Source: Sipunculus nudus (lineage: Eukaryota > Annelida > Sipuncula > Golfingiida > Sipunculidae). From it: DNA of 64,000 nucleotides. Positions 11,041 to 23,429 of the stretch are shown here, piece after piece; within the stretch, counting starts at the first letter, position 1; each line of letters starts with the position of its first letter. The DNA is taken from contig CM049307.1 in assembly GCA_026874595.1 (NCBI GenBank), positions 48,517,678 to 48,581,677 of the forward strand. The letters are read 5' to 3'. A program made the translations under genes and the position numbers. Below the pieces are notes generated by a model, which saw nothing but the letters and a program-made list of their open reading frames with translations, did not search any database and was not told the DNA's origin.

Positions 11041-12700
11041 TGCACCAAGGCAAAATAAGGGCCTGTTTATCCCCCGCCTCGATCAGCGGGGCGGGGGATA
11101 TATAGTGATTAGCTCTTTCCGTCGGTCCGTAGTGCCGTCCGTAAACGATTTTTATGCGACGCGATACCTCGAAAGGTTTAACTAAGATCTACTTCAAATT
11201 GTATTAGCAGGTGCATCTTATCGCTCTCTAGAGCTTTTTAGATTTTGGTTACAATTGAATGATTCTTTTATTTTTTATGAATTTATTACTCATAATTTTA
11301 ACATTTCATATGCGACGCGATATCTCGAAAAGTTTTACTCAGATCTACGTCTAATTTTGTAGCAGGGGCATCTTATAGGTCACTATATAGCTGATTAGGT
11401 TTTGGTCACACTTGAATGATTTTTGTGTTTTTTTACGATTTTTTTACACAATTTTTTTTACATTTCATATTTGACACTATTTATAAAAAAAAATGTTACT
11501 GATATCTACTTCTAATTAGAGTAGCTGTCTCCAGAGTTGATTAGGTTTTGGTCACACTTGAATGTTTTTTTTTTTTTATTTTTTGTATACGCCTATCTAT
11601 GACGGGACGTATTATGGTAAACCGAAAGTCAATCTAATCGTCCGTCCGTTATCTTTTAGTCTCGCCGCGATAACTTACCAGGGCTTTGATGGATTTTCAC
11701 GAAACTCACCATAACTACTTACCAATAGGTTATCTCACCCGTGCTCGATTATAGGCAAAATCCCCACAAAATCCCCTCATATTAAATGTGGTCACAAGGC
11801 TGCTACGATGGATTTTGCTCCAACTCAGCAGAAATATAAATCAATATAAATCCACGCATATTTGATAAGGCCAGAGGTCAACAAACTTCGGTGGTTCCAT
11901 GGTGATTTACCAAAAAAATTATGGATTATTGATAAATACATACAATATACAAATTTACGAGAAATACATACAATATACAAATTTACCAAATACAGTTTCT
12001 CACCATAATTACATTCTCATAAAAATCCACGCATATCTAATGAGGACAGAGATCACCAGAAACACGTAACGTATAATGTACGTTTTCGGTTCTCTTAAAT
12101 TGTTATGAATTGTTTAATACATTTTTTTTACATTTCACATGCGACACTATTTCTCAAAAAGTTTTACTGGAATCTACGTCCAATTTTACAGCAGGTGTAT
12201 CTTTTGGGTCTCCAAAGCTGATAAGGTTTTGTTTATACACTTGGTTCCTTTTTGGATATCAAATGAATTGTTTGCATTTTTAATGAATTTTGAAATCCCA
12301 ACCAATTCATAGGCCTATACAATAAATAAAACAAAATCTCTAATGCATTTTTCCTTAAGATTGCGGGCATATCTCAAAGGTCTCCTTACCTGAACAGGTT
12401 AAGGTCACAGGCTAATGGATTGTGGGATTTATATATGAATTTTTATACTTAATGTCAAACATTTATGTGCAATGCAATATCTAAAAAAGTGTTACACAAA
12501 TCAATATCTTATTAACAAGGCAGGTATATTTTATTGTTATCCTCGCCCGATTAGGTTTAGGGGCATTCATAGTTTATTTTGTGATTTTTTTTCTATATGT
12601 GGTATTTTTGTAATGTTTCAGATTCGATTAAAAGGAAAAGTACACATTTCTCACAGTCACTTTCCGTATTGGCAGCAGGTTAGGTTCTCTGATTAAGCCT
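11041..12700 (+). repeat. Dispersed repeat led by a G/C-rich hairpin, with degenerate internal units
   Basis: A perfect 11-bp inverted repeat TATCCCCCGCC (11068-11078) and GGCGGGGGATA (11090-11100) heads a block with CCGTCGGTCCGT. It is followed by degenerate units beginning ATGCGACgCGATATCTCgAAAAG at about 11152, 11309, 11470, 12138 and 12468. Several of these units contain a TGATTAGGTTTTGGTCACAC segment. A second GTCCGTCCGT start lies near 11620-11700. No coding region is present. Confidence 0.7.
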
Positions 12701-12714
12701 GAACAAAATGTACC

Positions 12715-12915
12715 GTTCAGGGGCGGATCCAGGATTTAGGAAAGGGGGGGGGGTCCACCCCAGGAGGACTATTGAAACTCCTAAAATAAGGGTCATCAGG
12801 TCCGGAAAAGGGGTGGGGGGGGGTCCAGGCCGCACAATTTCGTCTAAACCCCTTTAAAAAAAGGTTCCTTCGGGTGAAAAAGGGGCGGGGGATCCAGTCC
12901 TCTGGACATTTTCTA
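12715..12915 (+). repeat. GGGGCGGATCCAGG-type poly-G repeat
   Basis: The block starts AGGGGCGGATCCAGGATTTA and contains repeated poly-G runs (G10 at 12744-12753) next to GTCCA. The same start appears inverted at about 56200-56250 (GGATCCGCCTC in plus orientation). The minus-strand open frame across it is a base-composition artefact. Confidence 0.6.
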
Positions 12916-13919
12916 ATTACCATTGGCTGGTGGGTGGGGGAGGGTTCTCGTGGATTTTGTTTGTCCATTTATGCTCGTCTTATATCCAGTGTAGCATGCC
13001 ACATACATTAATGCTTATATACATAAACACACGGAAGGTTACCAATAGGAAAGGAGTGAAAAACACAGATATGCAAATAATATACTAATTTTTTCATTAT
13101 TGAACAATTAAATGGCGTCAGACTACAAGTTACATATATTACTCAGTGCAGACGCAATGTATACCTTATAATATTGGCTTGTTTAACTTGTTAATCAAAT
13201 TTAGTTTATGCTCATTTGAAAATGGAAAATTTTTATTTTTTTACTGCATTTTTTTTTTTCAGTCATTAAATGTGTATTAATTAATATGCTTCAGCTCATG
13301 TCCATTATTCTGTTATTTACAGGATTTCGTGTGTTCCCAGTGGATATATTTCCATGCATATTAAAGTCAGTTAAAATACTGAAAGTCCCTGGTTTAATTC
13401 AGTCCGTCTTCACTTTTACATCAGGGTTCCATATACACTACTTCTTACAAGTCTCTCCAAATACAGGAAAAGCATAAACACTTTATGAAGTCTGCATACA
13501 GATAATTTGTCCTTCTTGCACTTTCATTGAAAAATTCTTTTGGCAAACGTATTTAAGAGGGATTCTACACATCTTAACAGGAAGTGACCAAGTGGCAAAG
13601 CTAAACAGGAATAGTTCAGTTTTTTAAACATCACAATGCAGATTTTAAATGGGGATACTGTCGCAAAATTTGTTCACTTTTAAGTTCATTTTTATCAAAT
13701 TGGGTACCAACTTTAGTAGGTACCGATGTACCCCGAAAACCTTTTAAAGGATAGGGTGACAGAGACAATTATGTCCGAACTCACATTTTCATTTATAACC
13801 AGGCAAGAATAACCCGACCATGAAATCACCAATAATAGTAAGCAAATTATCCATCTCAACTGAAATCTTACAAAATCTTTCATAACCCAAAACTGTTGAG
13901 ACAAAAATAAAGCCCACTA
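12916..13919. other. No gene seen
   Basis: This is AT-rich sequence downstream of the Ly6 gene's 3' end. Two short open frames (13286-13477 plus, 13713-13904 minus) have no family resemblance and no convincing splice sites. Confidence 0.5.
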
Positions 13920-13924
13920 TTTGA

Positions 13925-13941
13925 TTTATTTTGTCTTTATT
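13925..13941 (-). terminator. Two AATAAA polyadenylation signals for the Ly6-like gene
   Basis: On the minus strand, AATAAA occurs at 13941-13936 and 13930-13925, about 1.15 kb past the stop codon. The intervening sequence (13942-15084) is free of microsatellites and is a plausible 3'UTR. This is inferred from the signal only, because nearer AT-rich variants could be used. Confidence 0.4.
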
Positions 13942-15084
13942 TCCAACATCAATTTTTTTTCTATTTAGTACAAAATACTCTCACAGTTAAAACGTTGGGG
14001 AGGGGGGTCTTACAATAAAGCCATATTTTGTGCTATATGGTTTAGAAAAATCTTCTAGTTCTTGCATCTAACAAACCATGAATCTCTGGCTACTATGATT
14101 ACAACAACATTTCTAACATCAGAATTCCTTTTCAAGATATGTGTAAAATAATACACTACCTATTGAAAGTAGTGCTCCCTGTGTTATATGAATGAAAGCT
14201 CATTTACACATGAAGGGGTGACAAGTGTAAAGTGCCCTATTCATGTCTTACATACTCTATACAAAGGTATCTAATATATTAATCACATTATGTGTATATC
14301 ATAAGAACTTGACAATATAGTTCTCTATTCACTGTATATTGATAAAGCTGTACATAGGTGCGTGAATATATGAAATCCATTATCATCTAAATATAACAAT
14401 TAAATCTACACAATGGGACGTGCTCACCAAAAGACGTACACTGTCACATGTATTAACCAGTCAGGGAGCTAAACCATGCCATCCGAGATATGTACACCAT
14501 AATAGCAATACTCGAGATGCCCTTATCAAGATACATGACCAAAGTCCATCCCGATGAGTCCACAGGTTAAGATTACATTGTTGTAGGCACAGATAGCCTG
14601 TATCACGAAGTTGCTATTAACACAGCCTTGTCCTATATAAGTGGTCCTACAGACGCACACACAGTTTAGTACTAAATATATAAAACTGCAACAAGGTGAC
14701 CTGAATGTAGAGCTTTGTGACCGGCAGGCCCTGCAGTAACATCATACAATAGAGGACCCCTCAACCTTCTAGTGCTTATAATACATCAGATTCACACTTG
14801 CATAGTCTATATTTGTCACAGATGTGATTGTAATCAAACTGAATTAAAGAAAGTTCTGATAAAATGCAAGCCTATTGCAAAGTTTACAGTGTGAAAAATC
14901 AGTGCCCTTAATTTAATTAAAATATACAATACCAAAGTCTTACTTAATTGTAAAACTCTCAAAGACTGAACCTAAAGTGACTTTATATTGATGAAGTGGA
15001 ATGGTGACAGCCAAGGTAGGTGGGTTGATGGTGGTGCCACCTATGATACTGTTTGGGAGGGGAAACAGAACGAAATATAATATC

Positions 15085-15299
15085 CTAGGAACGCAGTGCA
15101 GCAACAATTATGCTCATAACAGCCATAAAGCCAAGAGTAGTTGATGTGATCTTCAGGTTAGTGGCGCTGTTACATTTGCTTCCAGAACACTCACAGTACT
15201 TGATCTTGATTTTGGCAGTTCCAGTTCTGTCGATACAGCGGAGGGAATCTGTGCGCACAGTTTTGGCACAATCTCTGATGATCCTTACATCACCGTCCA
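15085..15299 (-). CDS. Ly6/three-finger GPI-anchored protein, exon 3 of 3
   Basis: This is the last coding exon of a complete 143-residue protein; it holds residues 73-143. It starts after a clean TTTCCAG acceptor in phase 1. The exon carries five of the ten mature cysteines (C83, C94, C108, C110 and C115), ending in the CECSGSKCNSA block that is diagnostic of the C-terminal finger of Ly6/uPAR proteins. Residues 122-143 are a hydrophobic tail ending at TAG, the usual signal for GPI attachment, with N116-S117-A118 as a plausible region for the attachment site. The protein should sit on the outer face of the plasma membrane. Ligand and function cannot be read from the sequence. Confidence 0.9.
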
Positions 15300-17901
15300 C
15301 TGGAAATACATAATACATTTTTATATAACTATTCATACACGATATGTAAGAAGTGCATGGATGGTGGGTGGGCTTCTTCACTATTCTTAGGGTGTTACCA
15401 ATAAAGAACACATTTAAAAACTCTGCCATGGCAAAATTCTTACTGGATCCCCTCCTTCACATTAACATTTGATATACTTGCCCTTCTAGGGCAAGTCTCA
15501 ACTAGCTTCTACTAGCCCAACATGATTTTTTACTTGTCTTACAAAAATCAGTGATGGCAACCACAGACACACCAAGTGTGTTCCACATGTATGAAATGAT
15601 TATTTTGCAACAATTAATATGTTCAGATGTTTGTTTGTTACCCAATAATAATATATTTTTAACATCTACACAGACATACATACAGATAATTTAAGATGGA
15701 GGTATTACAATATGATTTCATTTCTCCTAGAAAGAAAATGATGAACTTAAGATTAGTTGACATATTCCCAAGTAGGAACCCACTTTTAGTTGCCCTATCA
15801 CCATTTTCCAGAACTTTTTCTTGCCCTTGGCAAGCAGTTAAATGTAAATGTTGAGCCCTGTGAATTGGTTTGGTAGTTTGATGTAATTAACACTCTCATA
15901 GCAATAAAATAAAATTTGGCTAATTATTCAATATACAATAAGCAAAAATCTGAACTGGCTAACAGCTGTTAAATATTCCTGAAAAACTGCTACCAATTCA
16001 CCTAACGGGGTCGAATTGCACAATGAACCATATTTCAAGCGAGGGGATTTTTGGCTATCAGCCAGGAACAAGGTGACACTGGCTGAACTGTCCCTAAACT
16101 GCCTGGGAAAGTTGAGAGAATCTAATATTGTGTAAGTACGGAGTAGCTGACACATCAGTTGATTCATTTTGAAGCCTCATTTTAGTTATATAGCCAGGTC
16201 ATGTTCAAGCAATGTTACTTCTGATATATTCTGCCTAGAAATAAGCTATACAGTACTCCAATTAAATACACTGCAAATAGGCAGCTTAATCTGACATTCT
16301 GTATAGTTCCAAATGCATGAGAAGCTAAAATATTACAGACCAGTGTAAAGCCATCTCTGGTGTAAATTTGCCCAACAAACATCTTTGATGTTGAAAGGCA
16401 AAAAACTTAATCATGTGTGTGAAACTCTGTCAAAATTACCAAAGCTTGCCTCATGGCTTAAAATTTTCCTTTTCTCAATTTCAGATATATCTCACTAGCC
16501 CATTCAAAAGTCCTTTTCGTTAGATGTATCCTAAATCACAGCTTGCTTTGCCACAGCCCGGTGAAACAACCTGAGTGACATTGACAGCCTGGCATTTGTC
16601 TCTGTGACATTAATAGCTAAATAAATCTCCTGGTGATATCCCTATTTAGCAAGCAGGTACCCCGTATACTCTGCCCTTGATAACCTTTTACACATATATG
16701 AGCTACAGTTCCTGATGATCATAATCTATGAATAGCATCACCTGCCCCACTTGGTTGTACATATGATCTTTTGCAGGGTCATTTATTATACAAGAATACT
16801 CTGAATACTTCATTCACACTGGGAAGATAAATAGCTCCTGTCTGAAAACACAGGAACATGAGAGTATACCCTTAAAGTCATGTATAGTACTAAATGCTAA
16901 ATAACAAATATAGAACTACAAACAAATTTATTCAGCCTGATGTGACCGGGGTGAAAATTTGAAAAAAAAATTATTTTGAGGGGTGTCAAAATGCATCAAA
17001 GAATCGTTATATTGAACTGCAAGCCCTCAATTAAATTGTAATTGATCATTATCCTCTTTATGGATTCATTTCAATTATTATATTTTTGCATAAACCATCC
17101 CAAATTCCTCTTTGAGCTCTCAAAACTAACAAAGCAGTTCATAGTGACAAAGTTTTTACTGTGTGTGTGACCTAAGTCTACTTTAAATGTTTCATTTATG
17201 CACTTTGGCATATGTACTGCACTTTAACTTGCGGGGATGTCCCATTGCTGCAGAAACATCCTGGGTTGAACAGGAGCTTTGTGGTCCAACAGCCACTGTG
17301 CTTTGCCAGCAACCCATTAAATGTTCACATCTCTGGCCACTCACCAACATAGACTGTAGTATATTTTGCAGAGTTCATTCTCATCTGGTAGTCAAAAATT
17401 CAAGAAGTTTTCTAGGTTTCTCCAGGTCACAAATTAACAGCAACCTTAATGAGAGAGATTGTGGGGCTTAAGACATTCATAAATGTCCACACTTAGTCCC
17501 ACCTGAGATCTATACTGGTCCTGAGATGAATACAACTGAGGTGTAACTACATGTACACCTAAATAATGATCAATTACTGAGAACATCCCGACATATTGAT
17601 GCAATTTTTTAAGTGTAACTGTCTATTATAAAGTTTTTAGACTTTACTCTGACTTAGGTTGGAAAATTTAATGTAACACAAATACAGATGAAAGGTGCAT
17701 ATAAATTTAAACACACAACAAAGGCAACATAACAATATATACAGGTCAAAGGTCTAACAAAACTGTTGTGCAACTGATCCATTTTGTAATTATTTTTGGA
17801 AACAAAATTCAGGGTTGTATTTTATACAAACATTTCAAGGTATACTTTGGTTGAAGCAAGGTTTTCAGTGTAATATCCAAATATAAGGAGATTATTCATA
17901 C
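15300..17901 (-). other. Intron 2 of the Ly6-like gene
   Basis: This intron is 2602 bp with GTATGA at the donor (17901-17896) and CAG at the acceptor. It is mostly unique-looking AT-rich sequence. No exon or mobile element is recognised inside it. The open frames at 15928-16167 (minus) and 17187-17471 (plus) show no family resemblance. Confidence 0.7.
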
Positions 17902-18054
17902 CGTCTTGTTTTATTTTGCGGCAAAAGTTGTATCCTGCTGGGCAGGTCTTCAAGTTTTTTCCAGCAGCAACTGGGTCATCACAATCAGCCCCCTCATACT
18001 TGCTGGCTGAATTACACTGGTAACACTGAATTGGTCCCTTGTCTTTAGCCAACG
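17902..18054 (-). CDS. Ly6/three-finger GPI-anchored protein, exon 2 of 3
   Basis: This exon carries residues 22-72 of the Ly6-like protein. It begins after a TTCTTGCAG acceptor and ends at a GTATGA donor. It is 153 nt long and phase 1 on both sides, so it is symmetrical. It holds the CYQC signature (C32, C35) that opens the first finger, then C46, C59 and C66. Together with exon 3 this gives ten cysteines, the canonical Ly6/uPAR count. There is no N-glycosylation site in this exon. The phase-1 exon structure matches what is known for animal Ly6 genes. Confidence 0.92.
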
Positions 18055-18533
18055 CTGCAAGAAATAAACAAACATTATGTCAATAAGGCTGGTTCAATAC
18101 ATGATCTCCGGATATGATATTGATGATTTATGATATTTCACTGACAATATGATACAAGATATGAAGTAATATCAGGTTTCACCCGGGTCAGCTTCCCATT
18201 CAGTCCTTGATTCAGCAAGCCATTTTGGTGCCCATTTCATGAAAAATGTAAAATAAAAAAGAACCAATCAATTAACTCACACTTGTTCTCTGTGGATGCC
18301 AGATCATGTCTGGTGCTAGTTTAACACTGCTGGAAAGGCATCAAGCTTTTGACATATCAAATAAAGCCAATCAGACCTGTCCATTTTTGGTCCACATGTT
18401 CTTGTTTAGATGCCACATGAATGGTATATTGTTTACATTCTGTTCATTTGATTTGAATCCCAATTTTGACTTCAGAACTGACAATTGCAGGCTTGTTGAT
18501 TATCCATGAAATAAGATGCCACAGCAACTCACT

Positions 18534-18586
18534 GGATCAAGGTCTGTGAAAGAGTAACTGATACAGACTTGATAGTATGATGATGG
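18534..18586 (+). repeat. Short dispersed repeat, copy 1
   Basis: GGATCAAGGTCTGTGAAAG...ACTTGATAGTATGATGATG matches 62686-62738 in the same orientation. It may be the edge of a larger interspersed family. Confidence 0.5.
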
Positions 18587-20084
18587 TTTGCCTTGCATTC
18601 ACTTGGCAGTGAACTAATATTAGATGCAAGAGGCCCCTTTTTTAAAGGCAGACATTTCATCTGGTTAAGACAAGATGGTCATACATATTATCAACTTACT
18701 GATACCAAGACGTTTGATGATACTGATACATATCAGAACTTGTATCACAATGTATCAGTGCATCAGTGAATCATTAAATATTGCTCTAATGATCAGGGTT
18801 TTAAATTTGCATGGAAAGCCAACTGGGCCTGCAGTATCTAGGTTTCACCAGGAGTGTCAGGACATTTATATACTGGATATGAACCTTGGTTTTCTGTTAA
18901 AGATGCCTATTCACCTACCTTTTGAAAAAGAATTTATGTGATTCCTGGCTTTCCATTTGTACATATTAATGATCTATGGGTAATTCTGGTTATGAAAAAT
19001 TCTTATAAGGCCTTCATGGAGGATGTATGAACGTGTTTATCAACAACATGTTTGTAAACACATCATTGTTGACAGACAGGAAAAACATGTAACCTTAGGT
19101 GGTAGGTTGTATATATGTGGAGGTAGAAAGGTCACTTGTTGAGTAACGCCATTTGCAAAGCTCTAACTTATCTGACTTACTGCCTGAAGCCCCTGTTGAA
19201 TTTATCTTTATCATTTTGGCAGGTTCCCGCATATTATAAACCCGTTGATATAAACAAAACATGCAGCCTATTTTTATAAAGCTCCAATGGATTACCTTTT
19301 ATTTGTAAAGGTCAGATAGGTGATTGGGCCCCTTTAAGGTTATTCATATTACAGTAATGGATAGAACACTGGAGATATAATGTCTAGTATGAGTACACTT
19401 AAGAAGTAAATGAAAACTTGTATGCAAATGCTGAAATATCCATTGAAATGGCCAAAACTTCAATAATGTGTGAGACAGATGGAGGTCAACCAAGTGGTAC
19501 ACAACAGGCTTTAAAATTCTAGGCATATATGATCTAATAGTCTCCCATAGTGAATACTTTGTATATTGAAATTAATAAGACAATAACTGTAAATATCTTT
19601 TCCTAATATACAACCTAACCTCCTTCATACTCCCCTTGTTCATCTGCCAACCTCGCTTATCACAAACAAATAACAAAGTCCCGGTTTCCTTACTACTTAT
19701 TTACCTCGTTCATTTGCCAGCCTTGCTATCCACTGGGCACTTTTTTACCCGAATGTGCCACATTTCCTTGATCATACACAAACTTCCTGATTCCAGCTTA
19801 AGACAAGTCGGAAATATTTTGTCAAGCCGGAATGTTATTGCATTGGTCCAGCTTACCTGGCCACATCTGTGTTTACAACATGTCACGCCCCACTGCTTAT
19901 GGATCAAGTACCTGGTGAAACTGTTTAATTAATGACTAAACACTTTGGGGACAGCTGACATCAGCTGAGTGGCCATGTAGATTTCACACCCAGAGATGTT
20001 TGGGCAAGTGTCCTTTAATGAGGCAAACCAGATGAGTAGTGATGAGCAATTAACCGGGGTACGAGGACAAGGGGCGTATACATA

Positions 20085-20210
20085 TCATGTACAGACAACA
20101 GCGAACCTAGGGGTATTGTCCTTAGTGACGCAGTTCTTTGGACAAAGCGTGCCTGGGATTCCGTCAGCAGTGCCGCCATCAGCAATACTTGGAAACACAC
20201 AGGAGTCACC
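20085..20210 (-). other. Cysteine-rich coding-like stretch, possible relic Ly6 exon
   Basis: A minus-strand frame inside intron 1 reads GDSC...TLCPKNCVTKDN...VVCT. The spacing loosely recalls GADC...LKTCPAGYNFC of exon 2 on the same strand. I find no good acceptor that would keep the phase-1 frame, and the frame ends at TGA. It could be a decayed duplicate exon or chance; it is not annotated as coding. Confidence 0.2.
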
Positions 20211-21911
20211 AGCCAAATGAAACAGATTGGCACTGCGGTCCAGAGGCAAAAAGTATCCTTCCGCTTCTATGAGTGACTTCTTCGGGATTGACCACAGTGC
20301 ACCCATGTCTCATCAGGATTTTGTCAATGCCGATCAGGATATAGAAACAGAACAATCTTTAAGTGATCATGATATCATGGAAACAGTGACAGACTATGAT
20401 GATACAGCCCATCCGACCTCTGAACCTGAGAAATAGTTCCCCAAATTCCACACACATCCACCAGAGTCTGTCAGGCCATGAATACTGTCTTTTGACATTT
20501 CGAGAGCCCCAGCTACAGCAAACAGTCCAATATTGACCCATTTTACAGAATGGACCAAAGAATAACAGCTCTTGAGTCACAAGATTTATTACATGTGAAT
20601 AAAGATATATAAATGTAAAAAAATTTCGTTTTTTATAATATGACTAGTGAAAGAGGAGCCTAAGAATACACGGCCCAATTTTAGCCACCCTGCATGTCCC
20701 ATTTGGACCCCTCAATCAACCACCACCCTCGCTTACTGCCAAAAATTTGGGGGAATTTTATCGCAATGTTGGCGAATGAGAGAGGTTAGACTGTAGTTAT
20801 GTGCCAATTAATTGATTATATTGATGATTGGTCACATTTTCTTTCATGATTAATTACATCAATTGGTTACATTTTTGCATAACTGATCACAAACAAAATT
20901 AAATGCACATCCAAAGACAATCTGAAATCCTAATATCAATATTAAACATTCCAATGTTGTCAGCTGACCAACAATCAATGAATCACCTGCACTTATTTAA
21001 TCTTCTAAGCATCAAATATGACTTTATAACTAATTCCTACCATTCTCCCAGAAAAGATCATTTGAGTTCTGGTTATGTTATTAATAAGGAAGATGAAGAA
21101 TGTCACACCAGGAATGGATTTTACATGCCCACCAGGCCTATTTCTGTTCAAAATACAGACATGGCCTTAAAAAAGTATATCAATTTGAATTTTAGGCCCT
21201 TGAAACCCTCGTTCTGTACTTGTGTGCAAATGCAGGATCAAGTTAAGACAGGCCTCAGTTGGATAAAAACGACTTTTCTAAGACCTGTTGATATTTCAAT
21301 GTCACCTCTTTTTATAGCACCACCTGCTGACACTGAGTATTTAAGTTACAATTGGTACTCAGTATATGAGAAGACCTAAATGGCAACACAATGTAGGTGG
21401 CTTCAATTTTGTGGGTTAAAATTTCACGAATTTCCCTTAGGCGCATTTCACAAGGGCTCCATTTTCATACTTCTATTTATTTTGCCCTTTTACTTGCCTT
21501 CATCAATTGAGCCTCTTATTCAGTAAGGATTTATTTTCATGATGGTTTCTCTTTCATGAACATGAAACCCTCAGAAACATTTCAACAGCAACAGGAGTAT
21601 TAGGAAATCCTTGTTTACATAGAAAAAATAAACAGAAATAACATGTGATCATAATACCGGGGTGGGGGGGGGGGGGGAATCACTGATCAGTCTAGGTCAC
21701 ATTCCTGGTGGGATACAAATTAAACTATAATCACATTCTGTTCAACACAATACATCCAACTTGTTTTTTTAATGATAACTTATTATTTTGTATCACTGTA
21801 CTAAAAATATACAAAGATATATGTGTGATGATAATGCATTGAATATTTTATATTTTGCGGAACAATATATAGTCCATTGGGGAATAGTATAAGAAATAAA
21901 TTACTAATTTG

Positions 21912-22250
21912 TTAAAGGGGGCTATTCACATACAAGGTATGTTACATATACACTTCCAACATAGTGTTCTAAAAATATCATGGTATCTGCCAATAACTAA
22001 TCCAAAACCAATGTGTTACTCCTGTACACAGTTTGAAATCAGATTCCATGGAGCATGATAATTGTTGCAAAACAAACATGCCACCTGGTGGTCATACCAA
22101 GCAACTCCATAAATTAAGCCTCAAAACTGTGTTTCTTTTGCATCTTCTTCTTTCATGTTTCTTCCCTATGTGTGGGAGTTGTCATGATGTGGACGTTTGG
22201 CCTCTGGTCATGCATCTTGTTATAGTCAACAGAAACATGTGGACTGTGTT
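21912..22250 (+). repeat. Dispersed repeat of about 340 bp, copy 1
   Basis: It matches 43587-43935 in direct orientation. Shared landmarks in order are TATTCACATA, ATcATGGTaTCTGcCAATA, TTACTCCT-TACACA, CACCTGGTGG, TTTCTTCTTtCATGTTTCT and TGGGAGTTGTC. No terminal motif is obvious. The open frame 22033-22281 lies within it and is not a gene. Confidence 0.7.
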
Positions 22251-22572
22251 TAAAACCATTTCAGTTAACCAGCTTTATTAAGTATTTTAATTTTGGTGAA
22301 TTTGTTCTGACATGAAACATGGGGGGTTGGAGGGGGGGGGGGGGGGTCGGGGGATATCCCCAAAATTACATCATGTACTCACCGTCCTCTTATTCTTATA
22401 ATGATCAAATTTTCTAATCACAATCATGGAATTCCTGTCATTAGTATCCACAGACCTTAGACTTGTTTCTACATTTAATTAGGTATGTTAATGCAAGTAT
22501 GACATTTTTAAAATCTGATCATTTTGTAAAACTTATATTTTTATTTGGACTTAACACATGTTGTGCGAGGTA

Positions 22573-22574
<2 letters not shown>

Positions 22575-22628
<54 letters not shown>
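22575..22628. repeat. (TA)n microsatellite
   Basis: An uninterrupted TA array of about 54 bp in intron 1 of the Ly6-like gene. Confidence 0.95.
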
Positions 22629-22632
<4 letters not shown>

Positions 22633-23365
22633 CACATCAATTGTCTTTGCCAAGTATTTTGGCCCCCTCCCCTCCAATTTTTTGCTTTGTCCCTGTAACA
22701 TGAATGCAAAATATTGTTAACCCTGGGGTAATGCAAAAACAAAATAAATGCTCCATTTAAATACTTGCCCCTATATATGCACACACTGACATTGCAGATT
22801 ATAATTTATACCCAGGGGCTATGAGTATATTATGATATTCTCAATAAGGCAGTATTAACTTTTGGACTTGGCCCTGTACAGACAATGTTTGTTAAACTGT
22901 AAAATGTAAAAGGGGTGGGGTTCCAGGCCAGGAGAAGGGGGGTGTGGTTTCCCACCGGGCGTGTTTGACCAAGGACGATTTGACCTGAAACCTTGACCAT
23001 TTCGGCATTAGCGTGGACACCACAGTGAGCCGACCTCGGCTGAGAAATTACACCAGTGTCTCACATTGTAAAAAGAGAAAATCAAATTATCCAATAGCTC
23101 TAACACAGTCAAATTATTAAACCCTTGAATTCCGCTGAAATCCAGCATGCTCCCATGTAGCCTCGGAACCCGGCGTGGTTTATGCTGGGAGATTTCCACT
23201 AATGCCGTAATGGCACTATGCATTCACTGTCGCTTTCAATAACAACCCATCGCCGATGGAAGCATGTGTGCATGTTTTGGCGATCGAAACGTGCCTTTAA
23301 GAATTTCGCAACCAATTAAAACGAATTTGACTTGATGCGGGGGTGTTTAAGAATAAAATACTCAC

Positions 23366-23429
23366 AGCTGTGAACACCAATGGCCAGCACAAGGCCGAGA
23401 ACGAGGAGAGTTAGCTGTGTTGAATCCAT
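23366..23429 (-). CDS. Ly6/three-finger GPI-anchored protein, exon 1 of 3 (signal peptide)
   Basis: This exon encodes MDSTQLTLLVLGLVLAIGVHS plus the first base of codon 22, a textbook signal peptide with a leucine-rich core and a small-residue end. It ends in phase 1 at a GTGAGT donor. Joining 64, 153 and 215 nt gives 432 nt, exactly 144 codons including the stop, with no internal stop, which confirms the three-exon model. The codons at the joins read TCG (Ser22) and GTG (Val73). The protein enters the secretory pathway; finger domain and GPI tail follow in exons 2 and 3. No closer family (CD59, Lynx, Quiver) can be assigned with confidence. Confidence 0.9.

Larger units (their letters stand above)
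18055..23365 (-). other. Intron 1 of the Ly6-like gene, about 5.3 kb
   Basis: The intron contains a short dispersed repeat (18534-18586), a possible relic exon (20085-20210), a dispersed repeat of about 340 bp (21912-22250), a G14 run (21664-21677), a G15 run (22332-22346) and a (TA)n array (22575-22628). It runs from a GTGAGT donor (23365-23360) to a TTGCAG acceptor. Confidence 0.75.

Noticed and set aside
20903-21379. 158-codon plus-strand open frame, among the longest in the window
   Set aside because: No family resemblance, AT-driven composition, opposite strand within the Ly6 intron. An open frame of this length is not surprising by chance in 64 kb read in six frames.
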